Assembly: GCA_942493375.1 (NCBI GenBank)
Contig: OW818698.1
Span: 2,046,001 to 2,110,000, forward strand
Reading direction: 5' to 3'
DNA length: 64,000 nt
Source: G942493375 sp942493375
GTDB taxonomy: Bacteria > Armatimonadota > UBA5829
Positions 27,433 to 35,270 of the stretch are shown here, piece after piece. Position 1 is the first letter of the stretch; the number at the start of each line of letters is the position of its first letter. The position numbers and the translations under genes are program-made. Under the pieces are notes generated by a model. The model did not search any database. It had not been told where the DNA came from and saw only the letters and a list, made by a program, of their open reading frames with translations.

Positions 27433-27494
27433 GACAGGATTCACAAGATTTACAAGTAGTAATTTTCATACTTGTAAATCTTGTTAATCCTGTC
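27433..27494. repeat. Inverted dimer of the AATCTTGTT-type repeat
   Basis: The left arm 27433-27458 and right arm 27469-27494 are 26-base inverted repeats with a single mismatch around a 10-base centre. The right arm ends in the usual CTTGTTAATCCTGTC. All other copies in the window are single units, so this is a head-to-head fusion. Adjacent bases 27301-27432 hold nothing I recognise. Confidence 0.85.
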
Positions 27495-27523
27495 CAAAAA
27501 AATGACTCTTCGCAGAGTAAAAT

Positions 27524-27557
27524 GATCCCTCCAGGGATTCCCATACCTGGAGGGATC
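27524..27557 (-). terminator. Rho-independent-like terminator after the Gly/Pro/Met-rich gene
   Basis: GATCCCTCCAGG at 27524-27535 and its exact complement at 27546-27557 make a 12-base-pair G+C-rich stem with a 10-base loop. It is placed 20 bases after the stop of the minus-strand gene at 27577. On the minus strand it is followed by ATTTTA, a weak U-tract. Confidence 0.65.
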
Positions 27558-27576
27558 GCGGATTAATAGATGCTAA

Positions 27577-28371
27577 CTATTTAGACAGCGGTAGTTCAGT
27601 CTTACCGACTATCTTACCGGTCACATAGTTCACTTCAAGCAACTGAGGACCACGGATCAGGTAGACCGAATCTCCGGAGACTGTAAATCCGGAAGGTGGC
27701 TGTCCAGGACCGTGCATACCAGGTCCTCCAGGCCCACCAGGTCCGCCCATTCCGGGCATTCCGGGCATTCCGGGCATTCCAGGTCCGCGCATTCCTGGCA
27801 TTCCAGGTCCACCGGGTCCGCCGGGTCCCATTCCAGGCATCCCCTGCCCAGGACCTCCAGGTCCCATCGGAGGCATCCCCGGCATCCCGTCAGGAGGTCC
27901 ACCAGGTCCCATATTGCCCATCGGAGCAATCGCAGGCTTTGCAGGAGTCGGAGGACTCGGCAGGGCTATTTTATTACTGACTTTTAGGGTAGCCGGATCA
28001 ACTATAAGCAGTTGATTACCATTCAGAACTAGAACACTCTCTACTCCAGTGCTGCTCTTGACCGTGTCAAACATAGCAGGTAGAGGAGGAGGTTGCATTG
28101 CAGTCTTACTAACAGTCGGAAGCTCGAGCTTTAGTTCGCTCTTGCTCTTAAGTCCATCAGCGCTGTATTTAACCAGCTTAGGACCAACCATAACAAATAC
28201 TCCCTGGGAATTGGTCTTGACCATTGATGCATGACCCTCCGGGAGCATGACCATTGGAGGACCACCAAACCGGGGACCCATTCCATGGCCGCTCCTCCCA
28301 ATGACCAACACAACAGCAAACAAAACCACAAGGACAGCAGCTAACACTATGAAGAAATTCTTTGTACTCAT
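27577..28371 (-). CDS. Membrane-anchored protein with collagen-like Gly/Pro/Met tract
   Basis: A 264-residue protein. Residues 5-25 form an N-terminal membrane anchor (FFIVLAAVLVVLFAVVLVI). A beta-strand-rich outer part has repeats that look like propeller blades (VFVMVGPKLVKYSADG, SVLVLNGNQLLIVDPATLKV). A tract of about 80 residues (about 150-230) is built of GPGGPGMPGM-type triplets. A closing blade (SVYLIRGPQLLEVNYVTGK) repeats the earlier ones. The tract is an insertion between propeller-like strands rather than a separate domain. AAAGGGG lies 11 bases before the ATG. No enzymatic motif is visible; surface display or metal binding through Met residues is possible. Confidence 0.6.
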   Translation of the reverse strand: MSTKNFFIVLAAVLVVLFAVVLVIGRSGHGMGPRFGGPPMVMLPEGHASMVKTNSQGVFVMVGPKLVKYSADGLKSKSELKLELPTVSKTAMQPPPLPAMFDTVKSSTGVESVLVLNGNQLLIVDPATLKVSNKIALPSPPTPAKPAIAPMGNMGPGGPPDGMPGMPPMGPGGPGQGMPGMGPGGPGGPGMPGMRGPGMPGMPGMPGMGGPGGPGGPGMHGPGQPPSGFTVSGDSVYLIRGPQLLEVNYVTGKIVGKTELPLSK

Positions 28372-28648
28372 CGACTTGAACCCCTTTCAAACTATTGGTC
28401 GTCAGCACCATCCTGCCAGCAACCTCTATATACATGCTACCCTATGAAAATCGCAGGACAGTCGCAATAGTATGTAGAGTTAATCTCAAATAATGCAAGA
28501 TCGACGACATTTTCTGATAGCATTATTTACCGCTTGTGGACTTTATTAAAATCTCGTTAGAGTACCTTTTTTCTCCACAAATTCACAGAGATCAGATCAG
28601 CAATCGCTTCTTATCATCTTTGCGGTGTAACAGTTCACTGTTAACAGA

Positions 28649-28719
28649 AGTATGTCATCCTGAATGCAATGAAGGATCTGCTTTATTGAGATCCTTCATT
28701 GCATTCAGGATGACATACT
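28649..28719. repeat. Perfect 31-base-pair hairpin repeat
   Basis: Bases 28649-28679 and 28689-28719 are exact reverse complements, with a 9-base loop. Each arm contains TGTCATCCTGAATGCAATG followed by AAGGATCT. Half-copies without the second arm occur at 1565 and 32999. The rest of the 28372-28776 gap includes a smaller palindrome (TAACAGTTCACTGTTA, 28629-28644) and a TTTGCGGCTTTGCGTGA fragment at 28740-28756 that belongs to the element flanking 36.8-37.1 kb. Confidence 0.85.
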
Positions 28720-28776
28720 ACCCAAGACTGAAAACTTACTTTGCGGCTTTGCGTGAAAATCAATCTTTTCTGAGCA

Positions 28777-29760
28777 CTAAAATGGTATGAGCTCCGGATC
28801 TATAACACAATATCGGATTCTCTCTCGTTTCCAAGTATAAGTGACATGCACCAGTCCATCCCGGGTCTGGATAATCGCTGGATAACTAAACTCCGCATCC
28901 TTTTCTTCTTCTATAACCGACACATTCTGCCATATGTCACCATCAAGAGATATCGCCAGATTAATCGGAGATCGTCCGTTCTCCGTATGGTTATATACCA
29001 TCATGTGCCGCCCATCCGCTAAAGTAACCGCATCGATCCCGGAATTTGGGTTAGGAATAGAGGTCAGAGACATAGGTCCCCAGGTCTCCCCCATATCATC
29101 TGAAGAAATACGGAAGATTCTACCATCAAGTGTCCGCCCTATAGACAGCAAACAATCACCACCGGGGACTAAAACACTGGGTTGAATCGCTCCAATTTCT
29201 ACACCATCATTCACCGGACCCGATGACTGCCAGCTCTTGCCAAAGTCACCAGTACGCTCATATTGCACCCGCCAGCACGGAATCGGATTTCCTGGTGTCT
29301 CAATACTAGAAGGGCACAGCAACTCACCATTCGGAAGCAGCACCGGTTTGTTCTTGATAGGTCCCAAAATCCCATCAGGCAAACGGACTGCATCACTCCA
29401 GGTTTCCCCACTATCATCGCTCTTCTTCAGCATCCCCCACCAATTCCGGACAGTAGGCCCCACCTTATAAAACAGCAGCAACGGACCGTTAGGATATTGA
29501 AATAACACCGGATTCCAACAAGGAACCCGTGAACCGTCTGCCTGCACACCATCAGCAACTCTCCCCGGCTCAGTCCAGTGATCAGCCTCTCTATGAGACA
29601 TCCATATTTCTACATCCGGATTTCCCTCACCAGTCCCACCAAACCACGCAGCCACAAGTCCTCTCGAAGTCTCTGCCAGGGTAGATGCATGACACTCCGG
29701 AAATGATGCACTCTCGTAGATAAACTCTCGTTCAATTATGATGTCTTTAGATTCATCCAT
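28777..29760 (-). CDS. Sialidase-fold (BNR/Asp-box) protein
   Basis: A 327-residue protein of the six-bladed sialidase superfamily. Three Asp-boxes are clear (SDDSGETW, TGDFGKSW, SDDMGETW), and the N-terminal part carries FPECHASTLAE and AAWFGGTGEG, the usual first blades of bacterial exo-sialidase-like (BNR_2) proteins. There is no signal peptide, so it probably acts on internalised oligosaccharides. I place the start at the ATG at 29760, with AGAGGTG five bases upstream, rather than at 29811. Members act on sialic acid or other sugars; the true substrate is not readable here. Confidence 0.75.
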   Translation of the reverse strand: MDESKDIIIEREFIYESASFPECHASTLAETSRGLVAAWFGGTGEGNPDVEIWMSHREADHWTEPGRVADGVQADGSRVPCWNPVLFQYPNGPLLLFYKVGPTVRNWWGMLKKSDDSGETWSDAVRLPDGILGPIKNKPVLLPNGELLCPSSIETPGNPIPCWRVQYERTGDFGKSWQSSGPVNDGVEIGAIQPSVLVPGGDCLLSIGRTLDGRIFRISSDDMGETWGPMSLTSIPNPNSGIDAVTLADGRHMMVYNHTENGRSPINLAISLDGDIWQNVSVIEEEKDAEFSYPAIIQTRDGLVHVTYTWKRERIRYCVIDPELIPF

Positions 29761-29910
29761 GGAACACCTCTCGAGCCAAAGCAGAAAACAACTCCGCTGT
29801 TTTTCAATCATATGTATTGGTTAACGGTTAAAGATTGACCATCAACCTTGTTTTCTCCTTTATATTCCGGAATTCCAGCATATGAGTATTCCATTACGTA
29901 AGGTAGCGGT

Positions 29911-29939
29911 TTGCTCATCCAAACCCAAAGGACTATAAT
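29911..29939 (+). promoter_or_regulatory. Sigma70-like promoter for the hydrogenase-like operon
   Basis: TTGCTC (29911-29916), a 17-base spacer and a consensus TATAAT (29934-29939). It would give a leader of about 135 bases before the ATG at 30082. The divergent sialidase gene starts at 29760. No other element is recognised in 29761-30081. Confidence 0.5.
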
Positions 29940-30081
29940 AAATGCATCGGGTGTACGCCTTTCTTATTCAAACAACCCAGAGAAGGCTGTTACGACGTCA
30001 CCTTAATAATCAGAACGTATAAGTGTTTACCTATCACTCGTTTGGTGGGTCAGTACTTGTGTGTTCAGACGGGTGTAATTA

Positions 30082-32067
30082 ATGTCTGTTGCTCAGCTTT
30101 TGGGCGGTTCCGCGGCATGTTGCGGGGCAGCTCTATTTTTTTGGCTGGCTGCCTTTGTAACAGGTATGTACCGACCAAAGTACTCCGGACCTGCCATAAC
30201 TATACCAATGATTGCCGGCAGCGTCTGCCTTATACTTGTTGCGTTGATCGGTGGATATGAGACCATATTTATTCGCTTCCCCTGGTTTTTGGGCGATGCC
30301 GGATTCTTCTTCACCGTAGACCCGCTCAGCCGCTGGTTCCTCGCCATTATCGGTATCGTCGGCATCCCTGTCATAATGTTCTCACCCGGTTATCTTCATC
30401 ATCTCCGCCATCGCGTATCTCTTGGTTATATCTGGGCAGCTCTTGCTCTATTGATGATCAGTATGGCCGGTGTCGTACTCTCTGCAAACGCTCTGGTCTT
30501 CCTGGTAACCTGGGAAGTGATGGCCATATCATCATTCGTCCTGGTCATCTCAGACCACGAGCAGCGCGATATCAGGCATGCTGCATTCATCTACCTGGGA
30601 GCAACACGAACAGGCACTGCATTCCTGATGGCAGGATTCCTCTGGGCGCATTACCTGACCGGAAGCTGGGTATTCACCGATTGGGCCCTGTCCGGAACTG
30701 CAGCAATTGGACCAGCCATATTGATTTTTATCGGACTTGCCACCAAAGCCGGATGCTGGCCTTTCCACCTTTGGCTTCCGATAGCCCATCCCGCAGCACC
30801 GGCCCCGGTATCTGCCCTGATGAGCGGGGTAATGATCAAGACCGCCATCTACGCAATGGTCCGTTTGTTCATCGTAGGCAACCACATAAATGCTCCCGCC
30901 ATCGGACCAATCCTGCTGATCCTCGGTGCAATCTCCGCATTCTGGGGTGTCATATTCGCCCTCCTTCAACACGACCTCAAACGCCTGCTGGCATATCACA
31001 GCGTTGAAAACATCGGAATTATACTGATGGGCTTGGGAGTATCTCTGATTGCCACCAGCTACAATGCACCGGTAATCGCTCAGCTTGGCCTGGCTGCAGC
31101 ACTCTTCCATACTCTCAACCATGCAATATTCAAAAGCCTGCTATTCCTGGGAACTGGAGCTATCGATGCACGGACTCACCTTCGCAACGTAGAACAACTC
31201 GGTGGACTGATCCGCCGTATGCCCTGGACCGCTGCAGCGTTCATAGTCGGAAGCGCATCAATCTGCGCCCTGCCCCCTCTCAACGGTTTCGCCAGTGAAT
31301 GGTTACTATACCAGGGCTTCTTCGGGCTTGCGATGAATGGGCCATCTGTTGCGTCAAGACTTGGTGCGCTGTTTCTGATGGGTTGGCTGGCGTTGATCGG
31401 CGCTCTGGCTATTGCCTGTTTCGTCAAAGCAGTCGGAATCGTCTTTCTTGGAGTTCCCAGGAGCGAGAAAGCCGAAAACGCCCACGAAGCCGGGGCAGGA
31501 ATGGTCGGTGCTCAAGTGATACTAGCTGTGCTGTGTGCAGTGCTTGGTATCTCAGCAACAACAGTGTTAGTTCCGCTCAGTCAGATTACTGCTCAAATTG
31601 GCAACGGCGTCTCCCTGACCGGTGTCTGGACTCTGCCTATGCCGTTACTAGCCATAATCCTGGTCTTCACAGTGGGTGCCATCGCTGCCTGGATGAAGCA
31701 ACTGTCCAAGGCACACCCGTCCAGAACTTTTATTACCTGGGAATGTGGATTCGGTGATCTCGGTCCCCGGACCCAATACACTGCCGCCAGTTTTGCCCAA
31801 CCTATATCCCGCATCTTCGGAGCAATATACGGCTATGCCACACAGATTACAGTCGGAGGCAAAAACCGCCGCTTGTTCCCGCAGACTGTAGATGCCGAGA
31901 CAACCCATGAGGCTTACCTGGAAACCAAAATCTATGCTCCGTTCCTCCGAAACATTCAACGCGCAGCCGGAGTATTTCTGATGCGGTTGCAGGCAGGCAG
32001 CGTCCACCAATACCTGTTCTATATGGCCGTAGTATTAGGACTGTTGATCTGGGTAGGAGTGCACTAA
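30082..32067 (+). CDS. hyfB: Hydrogenase-4-type membrane subunit B (NuoL/M-like)
   Basis: A 661-residue membrane protein of about 14-16 helices, homologous to HyfB and the NuoL/M antiporter-like subunits. The proton-path residues known in the family are present: Glu in LVTWEVMAISSF, Lys in SGVMIKTAIYAM and the LKRLLAYHSVENIGI helix. The HyfB-specific C-terminal cytoplasmic piece FITWECGFGDLGPRTQYTAA is present. It is the first gene of an operon with subunits C, E, F, G and I. Its stop overlaps the next start (TAATG). The ribosome-binding site is weak. It probably pumps ions across the cytoplasmic membrane. Confidence 0.85.
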   Translation: MSVAQLLGGSAACCGAALFFWLAAFVTGMYRPKYSGPAITIPMIAGSVCLILVALIGGYETIFIRFPWFLGDAGFFFTVDPLSRWFLAIIGIVGIPVIMFSPGYLHHLRHRVSLGYIWAALALLMISMAGVVLSANALVFLVTWEVMAISSFVLVISDHEQRDIRHAAFIYLGATRTGTAFLMAGFLWAHYLTGSWVFTDWALSGTAAIGPAILIFIGLATKAGCWPFHLWLPIAHPAAPAPVSALMSGVMIKTAIYAMVRLFIVGNHINAPAIGPILLILGAISAFWGVIFALLQHDLKRLLAYHSVENIGIILMGLGVSLIATSYNAPVIAQLGLAAALFHTLNHAIFKSLLFLGTGAIDARTHLRNVEQLGGLIRRMPWTAAAFIVGSASICALPPLNGFASEWLLYQGFFGLAMNGPSVASRLGALFLMGWLALIGALAIACFVKAVGIVFLGVPRSEKAENAHEAGAGMVGAQVILAVLCAVLGISATTVLVPLSQITAQIGNGVSLTGVWTLPMPLLAIILVFTVGAIAAWMKQLSKAHPSRTFITWECGFGDLGPRTQYTAASFAQPISRIFGAIYGYATQITVGGKNRRLFPQTVDAETTHEAYLETKIYAPFLRNIQRAAGVFLMRLQAGSVHQYLFYMAVVLGLLIWVGVH

Positions 32068-32990
32068 TGAATACGCTGCTTCTATTCATATTCCATACGG
32101 TCAACCTTCTTGTCGTCCCGTTGCTGTTGGTAGGACTGATCCGCAAATTCAAAGCACTGATGCAAAACCGCACAGGCGCACCAGTCTTGCAACCATTCTA
32201 TGATCTAGCCAAACTCCTGCGCAAGTCACAGACAGTCAGTAAGACCGCCAGCTGGGTATTCACACTGGCTCCAATTGTTGGCCTTGCAATTGCCCTAATG
32301 GCAGCTGTTCTGGTTCCGTGGTCAAGTGCGCTTCTTAACCCTGAATGTGCACCCTGGACAAATTTTCTGCTGGTCCTGTATCTGCTGGCACTCGGTAAAT
32401 TCCTGACGCTGCTGGCAGCAATTGACACCGGCTCTGCATTCGGAGGACTGGGAGCAAGCCGCGAGGCCACAATCTCGATGCTGGTTGAACCAACACTGAT
32501 TATGGGACTGGGTGCGCTGGCCTTAGGAGCAAAAAGCACAAACCTGCTGACAATCTATGCTGGTCCTATCAACCCGTTCATCGCAGTATTGGTAGGTCTG
32601 GCATTGATCATAGCTGCATTAGCAGAACTCTCACGGATGCCGGTAGATGATCCAACAACTCACCTGGAACTGACGATGGTGCACGAGGCAATGATCCTTG
32701 AATACAGCGGACGCAGTCTGGCGATCATTGAATACGCCGTTGCCCTGCGCACATGCATATTCCTCGGCCTCGCAGTCCAGACACTACTGCACATCTGGCC
32801 TGAATACTATGCACTATCGCTATTCCCGCGCTACCTAATCGGCCTGGGTGCTCTATCAATATTAGGAATCGCAGTAGCTATAGCAGAAGGTGTGCTGGTA
32901 AAACTAAAATGGCGCAGCGTCCCCAACTTTCTTGCCTACGCCGCCATCCTAAGCCTGCTAGCCGCCCTTGTAGCCGCAGCACAGATATAG
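32067..32990 (+). CDS. hyfC: Hydrogenase-4-type membrane subunit C (NuoH-like)
   Basis: A 307-residue membrane protein with eight predicted helices, of the complex I subunit 1 (NuoH)/HyfC family. The conserved acidic loop is present (ELSRMPVDDPTTHLELTMVHE, broken here at 20 residues: ELSRMPVDDPTTHLELTMVH). In this family the subunit connects the catalytic module to the antiporter subunits. The ATG overlaps the hyfB-like stop behind AGGAG. The 190-base space after it holds three repeat elements, yet the next subunit gene follows in the same direction. Confidence 0.85.
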   Translation: MNTLLLFIFHTVNLLVVPLLLVGLIRKFKALMQNRTGAPVLQPFYDLAKLLRKSQTVSKTASWVFTLAPIVGLAIALMAAVLVPWSSALLNPECAPWTNFLLVLYLLALGKFLTLLAAIDTGSAFGGLGASREATISMLVEPTLIMGLGALALGAKSTNLLTIYAGPINPFIAVLVGLALIIAALAELSRMPVDDPTTHLELTMVHEAMILEYSGRSLAIIEYAVALRTCIFLGLAVQTLLHIWPEYYALSLFPRYLIGLGALSILGIAVAIAEGVLVKLKWRSVPNFLAYAAILSLLAALVAAAQI

Positions 32991-32998
32991 ATATTTGT

Positions 32999-33165
32999 CA
33001 TCCTGAAGTATGAAGGATCTGCTTTACCGGATATATGCTAAATTGTGGTGCAGGCTTCCAGCCTGCCATCTCTATTTACAAGAATTTATAATCGCATAAT
33101 GTATCAAAAAACCACGGACCCATTTCCCATTCTTTTTCCGTGTATTCCGTGTATTCCGTGGTTAA
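32999..33165. repeat. Three repeat elements inside the hyf-like operon (C-E gap)
   Basis: TGTCATCCTGAAGTATGAAG at 32998 is a half-copy of the 28649 hairpin family. ATTGTGGTGCAGGCTTCCAG at 33042 is the GGCTTCCAGCC family. TTCCGTGTA-TTCCGTGTA-TTCCGTGGT-TAA lies at 33136-33165. All three have other copies elsewhere in the window. Their presence between co-directional subunit genes shows that these elements enter operons without breaking reading frames. Confidence 0.8.
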
Positions 33166-33180
33166 AAAGGATCTTAAAAC

Positions 33181-33825
33181 ATGAACCTTTCGCAAATTGA
33201 TTTATTCGCCGCGGGCGCAGCAGTCATAGCCGTGTGGATGTGCGGGGTTACCCGCGTCAAGATGCAGCTGTGGGGTATGATATTCCAGACCGCCCTCCTG
33301 TCAGCTATTTGCCTGCTGATCGATATAGCTGACAAATCCAGCCACCTGCTTATCCTCGCAGCAGCAATGTTTGTAATAAAAGCTGTCGCCATACCCGTAT
33401 TCCTGGAAAGATCAGCTAAACGTATGGATATAATCCGGGACAAAGGCGCCAACATACACCCTACCTTGGCATTAGTCATAGGTTGCGGACTATTAATAAC
33501 AGGCTATTTTCTGGCTCCAAAATTCGGTGTCCCGGAAATGCTGAACATAGGCTCAGCCGGTATGGCTGTCGCGCTGCTATTTATAGGAATGCTCCTGATG
33601 ACCACCCGCAGGCTGGCTATCAGCCAGGTGATCGGGTTCCTTACAATGGAAAACGGCATCTCTCTATACAGCCTGACACAGACCCGCGGTATGCCGCTGT
33701 TATTAGAAATGGCCATCGTATTTGAAGTCCTGATATGTGTCCTTATCGCCGGGCTGGTTATCTTCCACATCAACCGCAACTTCGAACACATTGATGTAAC
33801 TCACATGAAGGGGTTGCGACATTGA
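33181..33825 (+). CDS. hyfE: Hydrogenase-4-type membrane subunit E
   Basis: A 214-residue membrane protein with six or seven helices, of the HyfE family (a NuoK-related fold with extra helices). A basic segment (FLERSAKRMDIIRDKGANIHP) marks the cytoplasmic loop. NuoK-like glutamates sit in LTMENGISLYS and MAIVFEVLICV. AAAAAGGA precedes the ATG at 33181. The stop overlaps the TTG of the next gene (TTGA). Its role is ion translocation or structural support in the membrane arm. Confidence 0.8.
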   Translation: MNLSQIDLFAAGAAVIAVWMCGVTRVKMQLWGMIFQTALLSAICLLIDIADKSSHLLILAAAMFVIKAVAIPVFLERSAKRMDIIRDKGANIHPTLALVIGCGLLITGYFLAPKFGVPEMLNIGSAGMAVALLFIGMLLMTTRRLAISQVIGFLTMENGISLYSLTQTRGMPLLLEMAIVFEVLICVLIAGLVIFHINRNFEHIDVTHMKGLRH

Positions 33826-35270
33826 GCATTTTCCTGTTAATAACAATACTGCCATTGTCGGTTGCAATACTGGGCCTGATCCCACGCACAGCCCGTTGGC
33901 TGCCATGGGCAAGCGCAACTGTAATGCTTACCCAAATCCCTATAGTGATCTGGGCATGCTACCCTGCATTTACCGGAGTAACGATAACCTACGGTGTGCT
34001 GAGTATAGATGGAATCGGGGCCGCGTTCACCCTCATCACCACCATCGTCGCCGCTGCTGCAATGGTTCAGGCTGCACTGGTCCTCCCAGCTGAACGGCTG
34101 GATGGTCACCAGGTCTCAGACCGTCGCTTCTGCTTTTTCTTCACTCTTTCAGCCCTATTTATCATCGCAATGTACATTGTCCCATTGGCCCAGCACCTTG
34201 GACTGCTCTGGATCGCAATTGAAGCTACGACCCTGATGTCTGCCTCACTGATCAATTACCACCGCAGCCGTGACTCTATAGAAGCCACCTGGAAATATCT
34301 GCTGCTCTGCAGTGTAGGTATAGCTTTCGCACTCTTCGGCACCACACTCATATACGCCGCCCAGCACAGTTTCACAACAGGCGGGACAATGATGATCGGT
34401 GAACTTATCAGCAAGGCCAAAGATATGGACCCTCACCTGCTTCGACTGGGGTTTGTCTTCTGTCTCCTGGGTTATGGCACCAAAGCAGGCATCTTCCCGC
34501 TGCACAACTGGCTCCCGGATGCCCACAGTGAGGCTCCCTCTTCAGTATCAGCAATGTTATCCGGAGCCTTATTAAACTGTGCACTGGTCGCCATTTGGAG
34601 GCTCTCTCAGGTCGTAACCGCCGCCGGACAAGTCAGTCTGCTGCACAACCTGCTTGTTCCAGCAGGAGCAATCACTGTAGTCGCCGCCAGCCTTATGCTT
34701 ATCCGCCAGCACGATTTAAAACGCATGCTCGCTTACTCAAGTGTTGAGCACGTCGGATTATTGACACTGGCAATTGGAATTGGTTCCGGGCCTATTTTCA
34801 TCCTGCATGCTCTGAATCACAGCATAGTAAAAGTAACCCTTTTCCTTCTCGCTGGAGGCATCCTGCACGCCTACGGAACCAAGTCACTCTCTAAACTTGG
34901 AGGCATCTTGAAGACAGTCCCTATATGGGGAATCGTCCTGATGGCTGCCGGTTTCGCTATCGCAGGAAGTCCACCGTTTGGGACATTCATAAGTGAATGG
35001 CTGCTGCTCAGGGATACATTCGCTGCAGGCCAAATCGCCGCCGCAGTAGCTGTTATAATCGGTCTGTCCATCGCATTCATAGCCATCACTATGCACATAG
35101 GCAAGGTAGTATTCGGATCAGAAAAAACACCCGCAAAGACCGCTCCTGTTAGCAGTTGGGCTGTTGTCCCCGCGATATTATTGGTCTTCTCGCTGGCAGC
35201 CGGACTAGCCCTGTCGCCGCCGGTTATGCACGTGCTTACAGGCCTGATTCAAACAGGAGGAGCACGATAA
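33822..35270 (+). CDS. hyfF: Hydrogenase-4-type membrane subunit F (NuoN/L-like)
   Basis: A 482-residue membrane protein with 13-14 helices, the second antiporter-like subunit. Key family segments are visible: WIAIEATTLMSASLINYHRS (conserved Glu), GTKAGIFPLHNWLPDAHSEA and LKRMLAYSSVEHVGLL. The start is the TTG at 33822, with AAGGGG eight bases upstream, and it overlaps the hyfE-like stop by 4 bases. Its own stop overlaps the ATG of the large-subunit gene behind AGGAGGAG. Two large antiporter-like subunits suggest at least two ion channels in the complex. Confidence 0.85.
   Translation: MSIFLLITILPLSVAILGLIPRTARWLPWASATVMLTQIPIVIWACYPAFTGVTITYGVLSIDGIGAAFTLITTIVAAAAMVQAALVLPAERLDGHQVSDRRFCFFFTLSALFIIAMYIVPLAQHLGLLWIAIEATTLMSASLINYHRSRDSIEATWKYLLLCSVGIAFALFGTTLIYAAQHSFTTGGTMMIGELISKAKDMDPHLLRLGFVFCLLGYGTKAGIFPLHNWLPDAHSEAPSSVSAMLSGALLNCALVAIWRLSQVVTAAGQVSLLHNLLVPAGAITVVAASLMLIRQHDLKRMLAYSSVEHVGLLTLAIGIGSGPIFILHALNHSIVKVTLFLLAGGILHAYGTKSLSKLGGILKTVPIWGIVLMAAGFAIAGSPPFGTFISEWLLLRDTFAAGQIAAAVAVIIGLSIAFIAITMHIGKVVFGSEKTPAKTAPVSSWAVVPAILLVFSLAAGLALSPPVMHVLTGLIQTGGAR

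Noticed and set aside
27696..27987. Two frames of about 90 residues antisense to the Gly/Pro/Met-rich gene
   Set aside because: They are antisense shadows of its repetitive codons, with no ribosome-binding sites.
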